NCBI GenBank assembly: GCA_022570795.1
Contig: JAKUDP010000003.1
Span: forward strand, 2,294,001-2,358,000
Length of the DNA: 64,000 bases
Origin: Sphaerulina vaccinii
Taxonomy: Eukaryota; Ascomycota; Dothideomycetes; Mycosphaerellales; Mycosphaerellaceae
Direction of reading: 5' to 3'
The translations under genes and the position numbers were made by a program. Positions 43,600 through 53,411 of this stretch are shown piece after piece. Below the pieces are notes generated by a model. It was not told the origin of the DNA. It did no database searches and saw only the letters and a program-made list of their open reading frames with translations. Each line of letters begins with the position of its first letter. Positions within the stretch are counted from its first letter, which is position 1.

Positions 43600-44322
43600 A
43601 TGTCATCGGCCGCCATCAGACTCCCTTCTCATACCACAGTAAGTTACCCATTGATGAAGCATCTCTGCTTGGAGCTGCACACCGCGCAAGCCCTTCAGTC
43701 TCTAGCCATCACTAAGAGTTGCCCATCTGTGCTGAGACATTGCTTTGTTACAGAACCACGTGCTCTTCGACTACGACACCGATCCAAAATGGCTTAATAA
43801 CAAGGATCCACGACCCGCAGGTCACGCTCCAGCCCAGCATTTCTTTACCAGCAGCGGTCCGCAATTGGCCTCCGGCTGGACTGCAGACACAACTTCCACC
43901 TCTATACCACTAATTTTGCGTTGCTGCGAGTGCAGCTGGTCCTCTGGATCTGAACGCGAAGTCGATGCACTGACACGCCTGCATTCTCAGGTACTCTGCT
44001 TCAGCAATCATGCTTGGGAGCCAATCATAAGTTCTTCGATACCGAGTACAAGTATACCAAAGCGCAAGCTCCCCAAGCTTCGAAAAAACACGTACCATCT
44101 GCATTGGGCTGTCTGTGGTTTGCGGACCTAGATTGTGGTTTCACACCCCATCTCAGACGATGTCCACAGGTCTTACATTTTCAGATCCAGAGCTATCTGT
44201 GGCTGTCCCAGCCATACCAGACCATCGAACATGAGATGCCGCCAGCGGGCCTTCTTGAGGCTGAGGCTGTCTGCTATGATTTCCGCCAGCACTGGCGCGA
44301 ACTACTCAACTCCATGCGATGA
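43600..44322 (+). CDS. Hypothetical Cys-containing protein (tentative exon model)
   Basis: Function not recognised. Proposed exons: 43600-43638 (MSSAAIRLPSHTT), 43754-43990 (starts NHVLFDYDTDPKW, includes LRCCECSW) and 44032-44322 (FFDTEYKYTKAQ to LLNSMR), all phase 0, 188 aa. The first intron has a good GTAAGT donor and TTACAG acceptor. The second is only 41 nt with a weak TAAG acceptor, so the 3' part is less sure. CCEC and later Cys pairs (GCLWFADLDC, RRC) could bind metal. Another possible splice near 44130-44160 would change the C-terminus. No leader or membrane segment. Confidence 0.4.
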
Positions 44323-45826
44323 ATACATTTTGCTCGCTTCACGAAAGTTCACGCAACGCATACCATTGAACGCTCAGCAATGTCACATGTCATTGCCACG
44401 ACTGGGATTGGCCTGGACTTCTTAGCGAGCCAAGCTATCGACCATCTAGATCTTTGCAATTCGCTGATTTCATGCCGCGAGAAATGCATCAATAGTCACA
44501 CAGCTAACATCGATCAGGTATTGAATCCACATACGCGGGTTGGCGATTCTGCACGCTCGCTCTGGACTTGCTCTCGTCGCCGTGGCAGATGTCTAGACGT
44601 GGCAGGCAGGTAGCCCGGAATAGCGCGGTCATATCGCCCACATGCCCGCACTTTCTTCATTGTGGAGTCCTGGAGAGGTCAGCAGTTCTCTTGTGCAGAA
44701 CCACATGCGGTCCGAATACTGCATAGTGCGCGATATACAGCATTGAAAGTACACTTATCACAGGATGCCCAAGGTCAGCATTACAGTAATCACGATCTGG
44801 TACGAAGCAAGCAACACGAAGACATTGACTTCCATCCCAGAGCTTTCTATGTTCTACACACCAACAAGCTGTGAGGATGCAGACGGCACATCTACCGAGT
44901 GCACCCAGGCAACCCGCAGCTGTGGGTGACGGCCAACGCCATTATTATTGTGACAGCATCGGGACCAGCTGCTTCCTCATCAGCCTTGCTGAACCACAGC
45001 TCCACAGCTCACCCCTCCTTCTCTCACGAACTAATGATTCCTGTCACATGGCTTCAGATATAGCCGTTCGCGTGAAGACCTCGACGACGTCGACGACGTG
45101 TAACCAATGTCCTGTTCCGACTATAGAACTTCATCTCGGGTCGACCTATCTTTACAGCTATACATGATCCGGATCGACGCAAAGCCATTATGCTTATCTT
45201 TACAGTTACCAGCAGTTGGGACTCTGCCGGCATTCGGAACCAGAAGCATATCATCTGCAAGGAGATCGAGCACGTTCCGACTTCACTTTGATTGAGCTCT
45301 AGTACACCCACCTTATCACTGCATTGCCGCCACAACCTAGCCCCCTGGAGGCGTGGCATGCTCTTATGATCCACGGCAACAATGTGACACTACATCTGCT
45401 ACGTCCTGGAGGCACCAACACCTCAACAGAAGTTAAGCGCGGCGAAGACGATGATCGAGCTCGCAAGCCTGCTCTAACCGCCTGGAGTTACACAACACAC
45501 CCCACGCCATACAACGAAACATCAGGTATCACCAGGCCCCCGCGGCTGGTGGTCAATCACAAGACAATCGTCACCTCGAGTCACAGACTTGATCTTACGG
45601 ACTCGTTGTTCAGGGCACCAGGAGAGCCACGTGTGACGACAACACTGCCACATGTTTGGTTGAGTTGTAAGGCTGAAGCGTTGAGACAGCACAAGGCGAT
45701 GCGAAACGCGGAGACTTTCCATTCAGCTGAGGTAAAGAACAAACACTCACATCAAAGGTATACATTAATCTCGTATAGAGCTCGCTAGAACGATCAACAA
45801 ACCAAACAGTCACAATACTACAAGTA
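44323..45826. other. Intergenic region, no supported gene
   Basis: About 1.5 kb between the tentative gene and the 3' end of the SUN protein. A 154-codon frame at 45324-45788 has no motif, leader or relative that I recognise. No repeats noticed. Confidence 0.4.
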
Positions 45827-48679
45827 TCACTCAGCCCACTCGCCATGTGCCAATGGACTCTTCGCTCTAGCAGGTTGACCAGCGAAGCTTATGCTTCCTG
45901 GTAGCCAGCCACCAGATGGTCTCTTCTGCTTTCTTTTCTTCTTCCCAGGACGACTCGGGGCACTCTTTCTGGCCGACTCAGGTGAACTGGCTCCTTGACT
46001 CCGATCTTCATCTGTCCAGTCATCATGCTCGTTGGCTTGTCTTGGTGGCGGCGACGGTGCTTCGACGTTGATATGCACACCGTCCGCAACTTGTTCTTGC
46101 TTGCCCGGTAGGCTAGATCCGCCATCATCGCTCAAATACTGAGTGTCAGCTGGGGCCGTACTCGATCGCCACAACTTGCGTCGAAATAAGCTGACAGGAC
46201 TTCTACTGTCTGGAGAAGGTGAATTTGGCGGCGAGTCCCAGCCCGATAGCGCTGTTGTGGACTTGTTGAGTAGTTGCTGCATCAGCGGCATCTCAAGAGC
46301 GCCATTGCTAGATCTGCCAAACAGTACTAGCGCCAAGCACATAAGCAACAGGGTAGATTGCACTATGCCCATCCGTTTCTGCCAGACGAGCTCATCGGCT
46401 ACCATGGTTAATCGTGAGCTCAAAGCCAGCATTTCCCGCTGATATGTCTCACGCTGACCTTCGAGCTCGATTACAGTGCTTTGCCATAACTGATCATATG
46501 CTTGGCGAAAGCCGTGTAGCTCTACCATAACAGTTTCGTTGAGCTGAGCGAGGAACTTGCTTGTCGTGGAGACTTGCCGCTTCTCAACTTTGCTAAAAGC
46601 TTCACGTAGAATGCGAGACTGTTCCTCGATGTACTGCAAGCTCAGTGTGCTATTGCTTTCGAGTTGTTGTAAGCGTTTGTGGACCGACTTGAAGAACGAC
46701 TCCTGTGTTGAGGGCTGTGCGGGAGGTGGCGAGCTTGCAGAGGAGGCTGCAACACGAGTAGAGTTTATCGTGGATGATGCTGTCTGATCGGCGGCCACGG
46801 TGCTGTTCACGGAGGGCCCAGCGGTCATGCTGGAAGTAGTGTTGCTTTCTTTCGAGACAGGAGGCGGTGTCTGCTCTGTATATGACAAAGCCGTCGATGA
46901 TCCAGAACTCGAGTCAGCTACTGCTGTAGTAGAAGTGCTCTGCGCTGAAGCTGAGCTGGATGCGGTAGTTGTGTTTGTGCTTCTATTCGCGATTGTGGCC
47001 TGCATGGTACCAGACGACACTCGAGAGAGCGCAGGCTGCTCAGCACTTGAGCTTGGCGCGCTATCCGATGTCGTTGGCGGATCGCAAGTCATGTTCGCGT
47101 TAGTCGGCTCGTATACTCCAACATGCATGGGCACACTGCCGTTGCTGTAAATCACTGCCTCTGGATTGTCTTCTGAAGCGATGCTGCTCGGCTCGATGCT
47201 GGCCGTGGATGGCACAGAACTGTAGCTCAACTTCTCCTCCGTCGAGTTCACCTGTGCAGCTGTAGCCTCAGGCTCGACTTCGACAATCGGTCGGATAGCC
47301 TGCTCAGTAGCCTTCGATGCCTCGTCTGTCATTTCTGCTGGCTCTTGATGAATTGGGGGAGTCGCCAGAGCTTCTGCTTCAAGCGTCACATCGTCGACCT
47401 CTCCACTCGCCAGCTCTTCCTGGTGCCGGTAGTCCTCCATCATTGTGATACCATGCACTCGCAGTAAGCTTACGGGACAGTAGTATTCCGTGCCGTAGTG
47501 AGTCAGGAATTCGATGCGCAGATATCTTGCCCAGATTTGAGGATTCTCGATCAAGAACGCCTGTATCTCTCGCGTATTACGGGCTTCGAAGGTACCAAGG
47601 TCCTTCCATTTCTCCATCTTCACAGGATAGCGGTCTGATACAGACAGCCTGAAATGCCTGAATCCTGAGCTGAAGAACTCGTAATTTGCTAGCACCACGG
47701 TATCGATCTGGATGTCGTTACATAGTTCCACGATAAAGAACTTGTTGTCAGCCGAGCACTTGTTCAACATGTAGCTGTCTTTGCTTTCGATCAACACTGA
47801 AGTCGCGGATTTGGCTTCCTTGTTAGACTTTAGAACAGTCGCAGCACAATCGAACGATGCATAGTTGGTTCGCTCTTTACAGGTCTTCCCTGCATCTCTA
47901 GACCGTAGAGAGGTCGGGTTGCTGGCAGCAACGTTCTGTTCGCCTTCTGTCGCTGCAGCTGTCTTTTCAGGAAGAGGAGGTCGCGATGCAGCGCCAAACC
48001 CTGCAAAATCAATGTCGATCTCCTGGTCATCGCCAAGAGTATCTAGAGCATTGTTAATGGGATGTGGCCGATGAGGAGCGTTGGTTTGCGCTCGTCCAAT
48101 GTCTTCTGGAGACTGGCCGCTCTTAGCAAGGTTTTGCTTCTTCCAGTCTTCAAATGACAAGAAGTTGGCGTTATCCAGTGCAGAGTCGGCTTCTTCTTCG
48201 ATTGATGGAGTGGGAGTAGCTAAGGCTTCACTGATGGGCGATGCTGTAGGTATGCTCGATTCCGTGCTTGAAGCCGATTCCTCCACGGCGGCGCCATTCT
48301 CTGCGATAGTAGAGCTAGTTCCATTTGCCAACGTATAGGTTACGGTGACCACCTGAGTTTGATCCCCTTTCGAAATCGTGGTTGAAAAGGTTCCAGTGCC
48401 ATCTGTCATAGATGTTATGCCATGCTGAGTACTGTTCCGCGATACACGATCCGTCCGTAGGCATTGTCGGGCTAAGGTATGAGTGATGTAGTTCACCGTC
48501 CGACTGGGACATGTGCCTGTACTATTTGAGGACAGCAGCCCTGTTTTGGTCGCTATCGCCGCAGTGCTTGTGATAGGTGGTGCTGGAGTCGTTCTTGGGA
48601 CCGATTCCGTATCGCCATGGCTGCCGAGCACGGCAGAGACCCACAGGAAGACGAAGCCATTGCGCAGCATACTAAACAT
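45827..48679 (-). CDS. SLP1: Slp1-like SUN-domain membrane protein
   Basis: ER/nuclear-envelope SUN-like protein of the Slp1/Opt type, which with Emp65-like partners protects soluble ER proteins and supports membrane-protein folding. 950 aa from the chosen Met (MFSMLRNGFVFLWVSAVLG, a signal peptide); the frame extends 38 codons further to 48793 but that leader is Cys/Arg-rich and not signal-like. The FLSFEDWKK motif typical of Slp1 lies near residue 172. The SUN domain spans about 265-412 (TNYASFDCAATVLKSNK, then SYMLNKCSADNKFFIVELC, ending CPVSLLRVHGITMMEDY). A Ser/Thr-rich linker, a coiled coil (FFKSVHKRLQQLESNST and on) and one membrane segment (QSTLLLMCLALVLFG) follow. The cytoplasmic tail is basic (KKKRKQKR). 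Head to head with MTO1. Confidence 0.9.
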   Translation of the reverse strand: MFSMLRNGFVFLWVSAVLGSHGDTESVPRTTPAPPITSTAAIATKTGLLSSNSTGTCPSRTVNYITHTLARQCLRTDRVSRNSTQHGITSMTDGTGTFSTTISKGDQTQVVTVTYTLANGTSSTIAENGAAVEESASSTESSIPTASPISEALATPTPSIEEEADSALDNANFLSFEDWKKQNLAKSGQSPEDIGRAQTNAPHRPHPINNALDTLGDDQEIDIDFAGFGAASRPPLPEKTAAATEGEQNVAASNPTSLRSRDAGKTCKERTNYASFDCAATVLKSNKEAKSATSVLIESKDSYMLNKCSADNKFFIVELCNDIQIDTVVLANYEFFSSGFRHFRLSVSDRYPVKMEKWKDLGTFEARNTREIQAFLIENPQIWARYLRIEFLTHYGTEYYCPVSLLRVHGITMMEDYRHQEELASGEVDDVTLEAEALATPPIHQEPAEMTDEASKATEQAIRPIVEVEPEATAAQVNSTEEKLSYSSVPSTASIEPSSIASEDNPEAVIYSNGSVPMHVGVYEPTNANMTCDPPTTSDSAPSSSAEQPALSRVSSGTMQATIANRSTNTTTASSSASAQSTSTTAVADSSSGSSTALSYTEQTPPPVSKESNTTSSMTAGPSVNSTVAADQTASSTINSTRVAASSASSPPPAQPSTQESFFKSVHKRLQQLESNSTLSLQYIEEQSRILREAFSKVEKRQVSTTSKFLAQLNETVMVELHGFRQAYDQLWQSTVIELEGQRETYQREMLALSSRLTMVADELVWQKRMGIVQSTLLLMCLALVLFGRSSNGALEMPLMQQLLNKSTTALSGWDSPPNSPSPDSRSPVSLFRRKLWRSSTAPADTQYLSDDGGSSLPGKQEQVADGVHINVEAPSPPPRQANEHDDWTDEDRSQGASSPESARKSAPSRPGKKKRKQKRPSGGWLPGSISFAGQPARAKSPLAHGEWAE

Positions 48680-49114
48680 GATGCCTCCACATTGCTGTCG
48701 TCTCTTCCCGCTCCATAGATGTGGCAGGCAAGGGAAGGTCCAGCTGCTTACTGATTTGTGGTGTTGGTTGCGTGAGCAGCAGCTTGATAACACTTTGCAA
48801 ACTCATGAAAGGACCGGGATTTCTGTGGCGCACGAGCTAGTACTCTCGTGACGTATAGGCCTTGTGAACAGTGAGTTATCGCTGGGCACAGTACAGATCG
48901 TACGGGCACTGTAAAAGAGTGTAGGTGGAGTGTATTGGTTTCGTTTATTCTCGCCTATTCATAGATGTCGTGAAGATGTTGTTCGAGACTTCAGTCGAGT
49001 CAAGTCAACAAGGTTGCCCTTGGCTCGTGAAGAGCGGGCTTGTCTCCGCTATCTCCACTTCTTTCTCGATACTCCATTGAAGATTGTTGAACATGTGAAC
49101 ATCCAGCATCCATC
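48680..49114. promoter_or_regulatory. Divergent promoter region of SLP1-like gene and MTO1
   Basis: 435 bp between the two start codons. No motif named with confidence. Function inferred from position. Confidence 0.4.
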
Positions 49115-51234
49115 ATGGCCCTCGTCTTCTCAGCTCGAGCGCGCATGCTCTGGGGCCATGCGCCTCGCGTCAGGTCGGCGGCAGCGTTCAGGCGCACGCT
49201 CGCCACTGTGGCCGACCTGCCAGCACAGTACGCCCCCCATACTCTACGAGGACCTCGAGACGACTCTGACATTTGCACAGGGAGCCCGTAGATGTTGTCG
49301 TGATAGGAGGCGGTCATGCAGGATGCGAGGCCTCGGCAGCAGCGGCGCGAACAGGCGCACGAACGACGCTGGTCACGCCCTCATATGATAATCTTGGAGT
49401 ATGCAGTTGCAATCCATCCTTTGGCGGCATTGGGAAAGGTACAATGTTACGCGAGATCGATGCTCTGGATGGTCTAGTTGGACGTATCACGGACAAGGCT
49501 GGTGTGCAGTTCAGAGTGCTGAACAGAAAGAAGGGACCAGCAGTATGGGGACCCCGTGCACAAATTGATCGTGCGCTGTATAAAAAGCACATGCGAGAAG
49601 AGATGATGGACTATCCTGGGTTGAAGGTTAAAGAAGGCAAGGTCGCAGACATCATCGTGGATCGATCGCCGGAAGCGACAGCAGAAGGCAAACATGGCAG
49701 GATAACAGGCGTGCGACTGGAGTCTGGTGAGGTGATCAAAACGAACAACGTGGTGATCACTACGGGGACGTTCCTGGGTGGCGAGATACACATTGGACTG
49801 GAAGTCTACCCATCTGGACGAATGGGCGAAGCGGCGACCTTTGGTCTGTCGAAGTCGCTGAAAGATGCAGGTTTCCAGATGGGCAGATTGAAGACAGGAA
49901 CGCCGCCTAGACTGGACAAACGATCTATCGATTTCTCAAAGCTCGAAGTACAAGCAGGCGATGAGCCACCGATGCCATTCTCCTACCTCAATGAACGTGT
50001 CACAGTCGAAGACCAACTCAACTGCTGGAGCACATACACTAATCCACAAGCGCACGAGATCATCCGACAGAACCTCGACAAGAGCATTCACATTCGCGAG
50101 AGCGTCAAAGGCCCTCGATATTGCCCATCGCTGGAATCCAAAGTGTTACGCTTCACAACAAAGACCCAACATCTGATCTGGCTGGAGCCGGAAGGCTTCG
50201 ACAATGACGTGATCTACCCCAACGGAGTGAGCATGACTGTGCCAGCTGAAGCACAAGAAGCCATGCTCAAGACTGTAGTCGGCCTGGAGAACGTGAAGAT
50301 GCTCCAGCCTGGCTATGGAGTCGAGTACGACTATGTCGATCCTCGCAGCCTAAGGAGTACTCTTGAGACCAAAGCCATTGGCGGCCTGTTCCTTGCTGGG
50401 CAGATCAATGGCACTACAGGTTACGAGGAAGCTGCCGCCCAAGGCATCGTGGCTGGTATCAATGCTGGTAACGCTGCTGTGGGTCGTATGCCTTTCACCA
50501 TGTCAAGAGCTGATGGCTATATTGGTATCATGATCGACGACCTCGTAACGAAAGGTGTCAGTGAACCATACAGAATGTTCACCAGCAGAAGCGAGTATCG
50601 AATGTCAGCTCGAGCTGACAACGCAGACATGCGTCTCACAGCTAAGGGCCACGAAGCTGGTGTAGTTGGTGCGAAGCGATGGTCTGCGTTCAACGACGAA
50701 CGAAACCAGATGGAAGAGCTTCGTTTCTTGTTGGAAAGCAAGAGATTCAGCTCGCAGACCTGGATACAGAACGGCTTCCCTGTACGAAGCGACACAACCA
50801 AACGCTCAGCGTTCGAAATCCTGCGACACGGAAGCATCACAACCTCATCTCTCATTTCACTACTTCCAGAGATCTCGCAGTACCCGCAACGGATACGCGA
50901 CCGCATTACGATCGAGGGAATGTATGCTCCATACATTTCGCAACAAGAGAATCAAGCTTCTGCAATGGCGAAAGATGAAAGTCTGCTCCTGCCTGCAGAC
51001 CTGGACTATCAAGCCATCCACGGCTTGAGCTGGGAAGAGAAGAAGATCCTCAGCGAGACAAGACCTGAAAGTATTGGTCAGGCGAGAAGAGTTGAGAACG
51101 TTACGCCTACTGGTGCGTTGACTCTGCTTGCTCATGTAAGAGGAGCCTGGAAAAGAGAGCAGAAGGCGAAGATGTTCAAAGAGGTCACCGAGAGTCCGCT
51201 GCCGGGACGAGAGGCCGAGACGTTGGCAGAATGA
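49115..51234 (+). CDS. MTO1: Mitochondrial tRNA uridine modification enzyme MTO1 (MnmG/GidA)
   Basis: FAD enzyme that, with MSS1/MnmE, adds the carboxymethylaminomethyl (or taurinomethyl-type) group at C5 of the wobble uridine in mitochondrial tRNAs. Exons are 49115-49227 and 49281-51234 (intron GTACGC to GCACAG, phase 2), giving 688 aa. Exon 1 supplies a basic targeting sequence (MALVFSARARMLWGHAPRVR). Exon 2 opens with the FAD motif VVVIGGGHAGCEASAAAART, then NPSFGGIGKG and GPAVWGPRAQIDR. TGTFLGGEIHIG, RLKTGTPPRL, GLFLAGQINGTTGYEEAAAQ and SEYRMSARADNADMRL follow, all GidA signatures. The helical C-terminal domain is present. The long open frame alone (from 49273) would lack the targeting peptide. 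Confidence 0.95.
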
Positions 51235-52463
51235 TCGCACCGAAGTTGTACATTATGGAAGAAGCACTACGAGCAGCCGATAAACATTGTAAAAACAGCA
51301 AGCACACCGCTCCAGTAGACGCACAACCTGCATGCATATTACTGTACTACTATGGACCCACAGCAGCCCGTATCGATCACCTGACCATGAACTCATGCAC
51401 GTCAATACAGTGACATAAACTAGCTTACCACCTAGCAGGGACCGGAAAGTGATGATCTACAACTAGCAGACATTTGTATTGGGGAGGTGCAAGCATGGCA
51501 CTGTCGCATGTTTCTCTTCGGCACTCGACGGATGCTCCACTACACGTGTGATGGTGAAACCTCTTCATCGGGTGTGATTATGATGTGCGACCAAGATGAC
51601 GAAAGGTCTCACGGTTGAGCTTCGCTTCGGAAGTGACTGTCTCGGGTGCAATGTCGATGGGGATGTCTCGGGTGTGATGAAGAGGTGATGTTCGGATAGG
51701 GTAGTTTTGTACGCGAGAGAGGGTGAGAAGTACAGAGAAGTAACATATCCTAAGGAGGTAGGATCTACTCGGATCGTGGTCTTCTCGGATTCTGCTCAGA
51801 TTCCTCGCTGCGCGCTCATGCTCTCTGAATGTCGATCGCCGACTATGCTAGTTCGTTTGCTGTCTGAGTAACGAGCCAGCTGCGCAAGCAAATGGAGAAG
51901 ACTACGCACAGGACGTTGGATGCTTTTCGAACAGACCACGACCCGAGTAGATTCCTGGCACACAATACAGAGATGCAGTTTCACTCCGTCTCCTTTGCCT
52001 GCTGAGTTCGTTGGTTGTGTTTCTTTTTGTTGAATCCACTTTGTTGCCACATGGCAATAGGCTGCCCGTGAGTGTCAATACGCAAGGGCAGTCAACGGTA
52101 CCTCGTTGGTTGTCCTTGGCTTAGCAGTATACTGGAAGTCGTCAGTATAGCTGATGCTTAACAGTGCTGGTAGCGTATATAGTTGAATGCTACTCGGCGT
52201 ATCAACTGCAACCGACGCATACACACTTGGCAACGTGATTTTTGTGCCTTCTCTTTGGTTCTGCTTGATTCTCATCAATGTGCATTTTGATCGCAAGGAC
52301 AATGAATTGTCTCATTCATGATGCATTCTATATTAAGTTATCATCTGCCTTGACGATAGTCGTGATAACATAGGCCGTGGCACTTCGGGCCTAGTCGTGA
52401 CATGCTCCAAGGGAACGCCAAACGCCAAATATCAGTCTCTCGCGCGGAGCGCAATCGACTCAT
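51235..52463. other. Intergenic region with one isolated tRNA-like unit
   Basis: Between MTO1 and the 3' end of BUD31. No protein gene supported. The only structure noticed is the tRNA-like unit near 52.1 kb. Confidence 0.45.
52100..52270 (+). ncRNA. Isolated fifth tRNA-like unit
   Basis: The core from 52111 (TGTCCTTGGCTTAGCAGTAT) aligns with the 4.0-4.8 kb array units, including AAGTCGTCAG, a hairpin pairing GTCAG with CTGAT, and GATGCT. It is followed, as there, by T-rich text (GATTTTTGTGCC, 52230-52250). It lies 47 kb from the array, so the family is dispersed, not only tandem. Transcription unproven. Confidence 0.35.
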
Positions 52464-53095
52464 CTAGTCATTGCTAGAGCATCCTCGGCACCCACAGCTG
52501 ACGCACTCAATCTCCTGGTCCTCCTTCAGTTGAGCGCGTGGCACACGGCAGATACAAGTGCTGTTGAAATTGGTCTCCTTCGTCTGGATGCATCTCAGAC
52601 AGCACAGCTTCTCATAGCCTTGCTTCTTCCACTTCGCAATCAAGTTGCCATCAGCGTAGCCGTTCTTGAGAAGCCAGTCGTACAGCTTCTTGGAGATGGC
52701 TTCCTTCTCGTAATAGAGATCATAGATGTATCTCGAGCCTGTGAAGAAGGGACAAGTCAGTATATGAAGGTGGACGAGCCACAGCGAGCGTGAGGTCAAG
52801 TTCGGACAATGACTCACCTTTGTGGCTCACGAATGGACGCGAGCATGACCGATAGATATGGCGAGCAATGATTTGACGATCTTAAGTGCTGGTGAAGTTA
52901 GATTGGAAGGGCAGAATACTTACGCTGATGTGTGATCTGAAAGACTGGCCAGAGCATTTCGTGCTTCTTTTTGCCTTCGTGGCTGGCATTCTCGGCATCC
53001 TTCATCTTGTTCTGGAACTCGAGCAGAGTGTCTTCGATATCCTCGAAGCCATCTGGCGGTGGCTTGCGGTTCTTAGCTGTACGTATGGCAGGCAT
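52464..53095 (-). CDS. BUD31: Pre-mRNA splicing factor BUD31 (G10/Cwc14)
   Basis: Spliceosomal zinc protein of the activated NTC/Prp19 complex. Main model: exon 1 53095-52924 and exon 2 52738-52464, joined within the Arg of ITHQR-SRYIYDLYY, giving 148 aa, the family length. Motifs: KPPPDGFEDIEDTLLEF, HEGKKKHEMLWPVFQITHQR, YADGNLIAKWKKQGYEKLCC, and the Cys-rich zinc region CCLRCIQTKETNFNSTCICR and CVSCGCRGC. The 185-nt intron is long for this region and contains its own internal acceptor-like and donor-like sites flanking an open 63-nt segment (52880-52818). Start chosen by homology; the frame further upstream is the divergent promoter shared with CBP80. Confidence 0.95.
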
Positions 53096-53411
53096 CGTGG
53101 CGATATGTGCGCGCTTGAAGATTCTGCTAGAGAAAATCTCTTGGGCTAGAGAGCAAATTGCCAACTCGGTATTGATATCTCGTGGTCTGATGCGCGTACT
53201 GTTGTTGGGAATTTGCAGGTTTGCCTGTGTTCTTGAGGTGGTGATTGTGAGTATTTTGGTTGCACGAGAAGTCAGGAAAATGTGAAAGGAGTGCAAATGC
53301 TAGCGCGCTAATTCGGAAGAAGCCGCAACTCTAATCGCGCTTGCTCATAACGCGCGAACTTGAGCTCATCGTTACTGCTTCACATCCATCACATCCATAT
53401 CAGCACCCAGC
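53096..53411. promoter_or_regulatory. Bidirectional promoter region of BUD31 and CBP80
   Basis: 316 bp between divergent start codons of two nuclear RNA-processing genes. No individual motif named. Shared regulation is an inference from the arrangement. Confidence 0.5.

Noticed and set aside
45324..45788. 154-codon plus-strand frame next to the SUN gene 3' end
   Set aside because: No motif or leader. An AGAAGTTAAGC word near 45430 briefly suggested 5S rRNA, but the rest of the 5S structure is absent.
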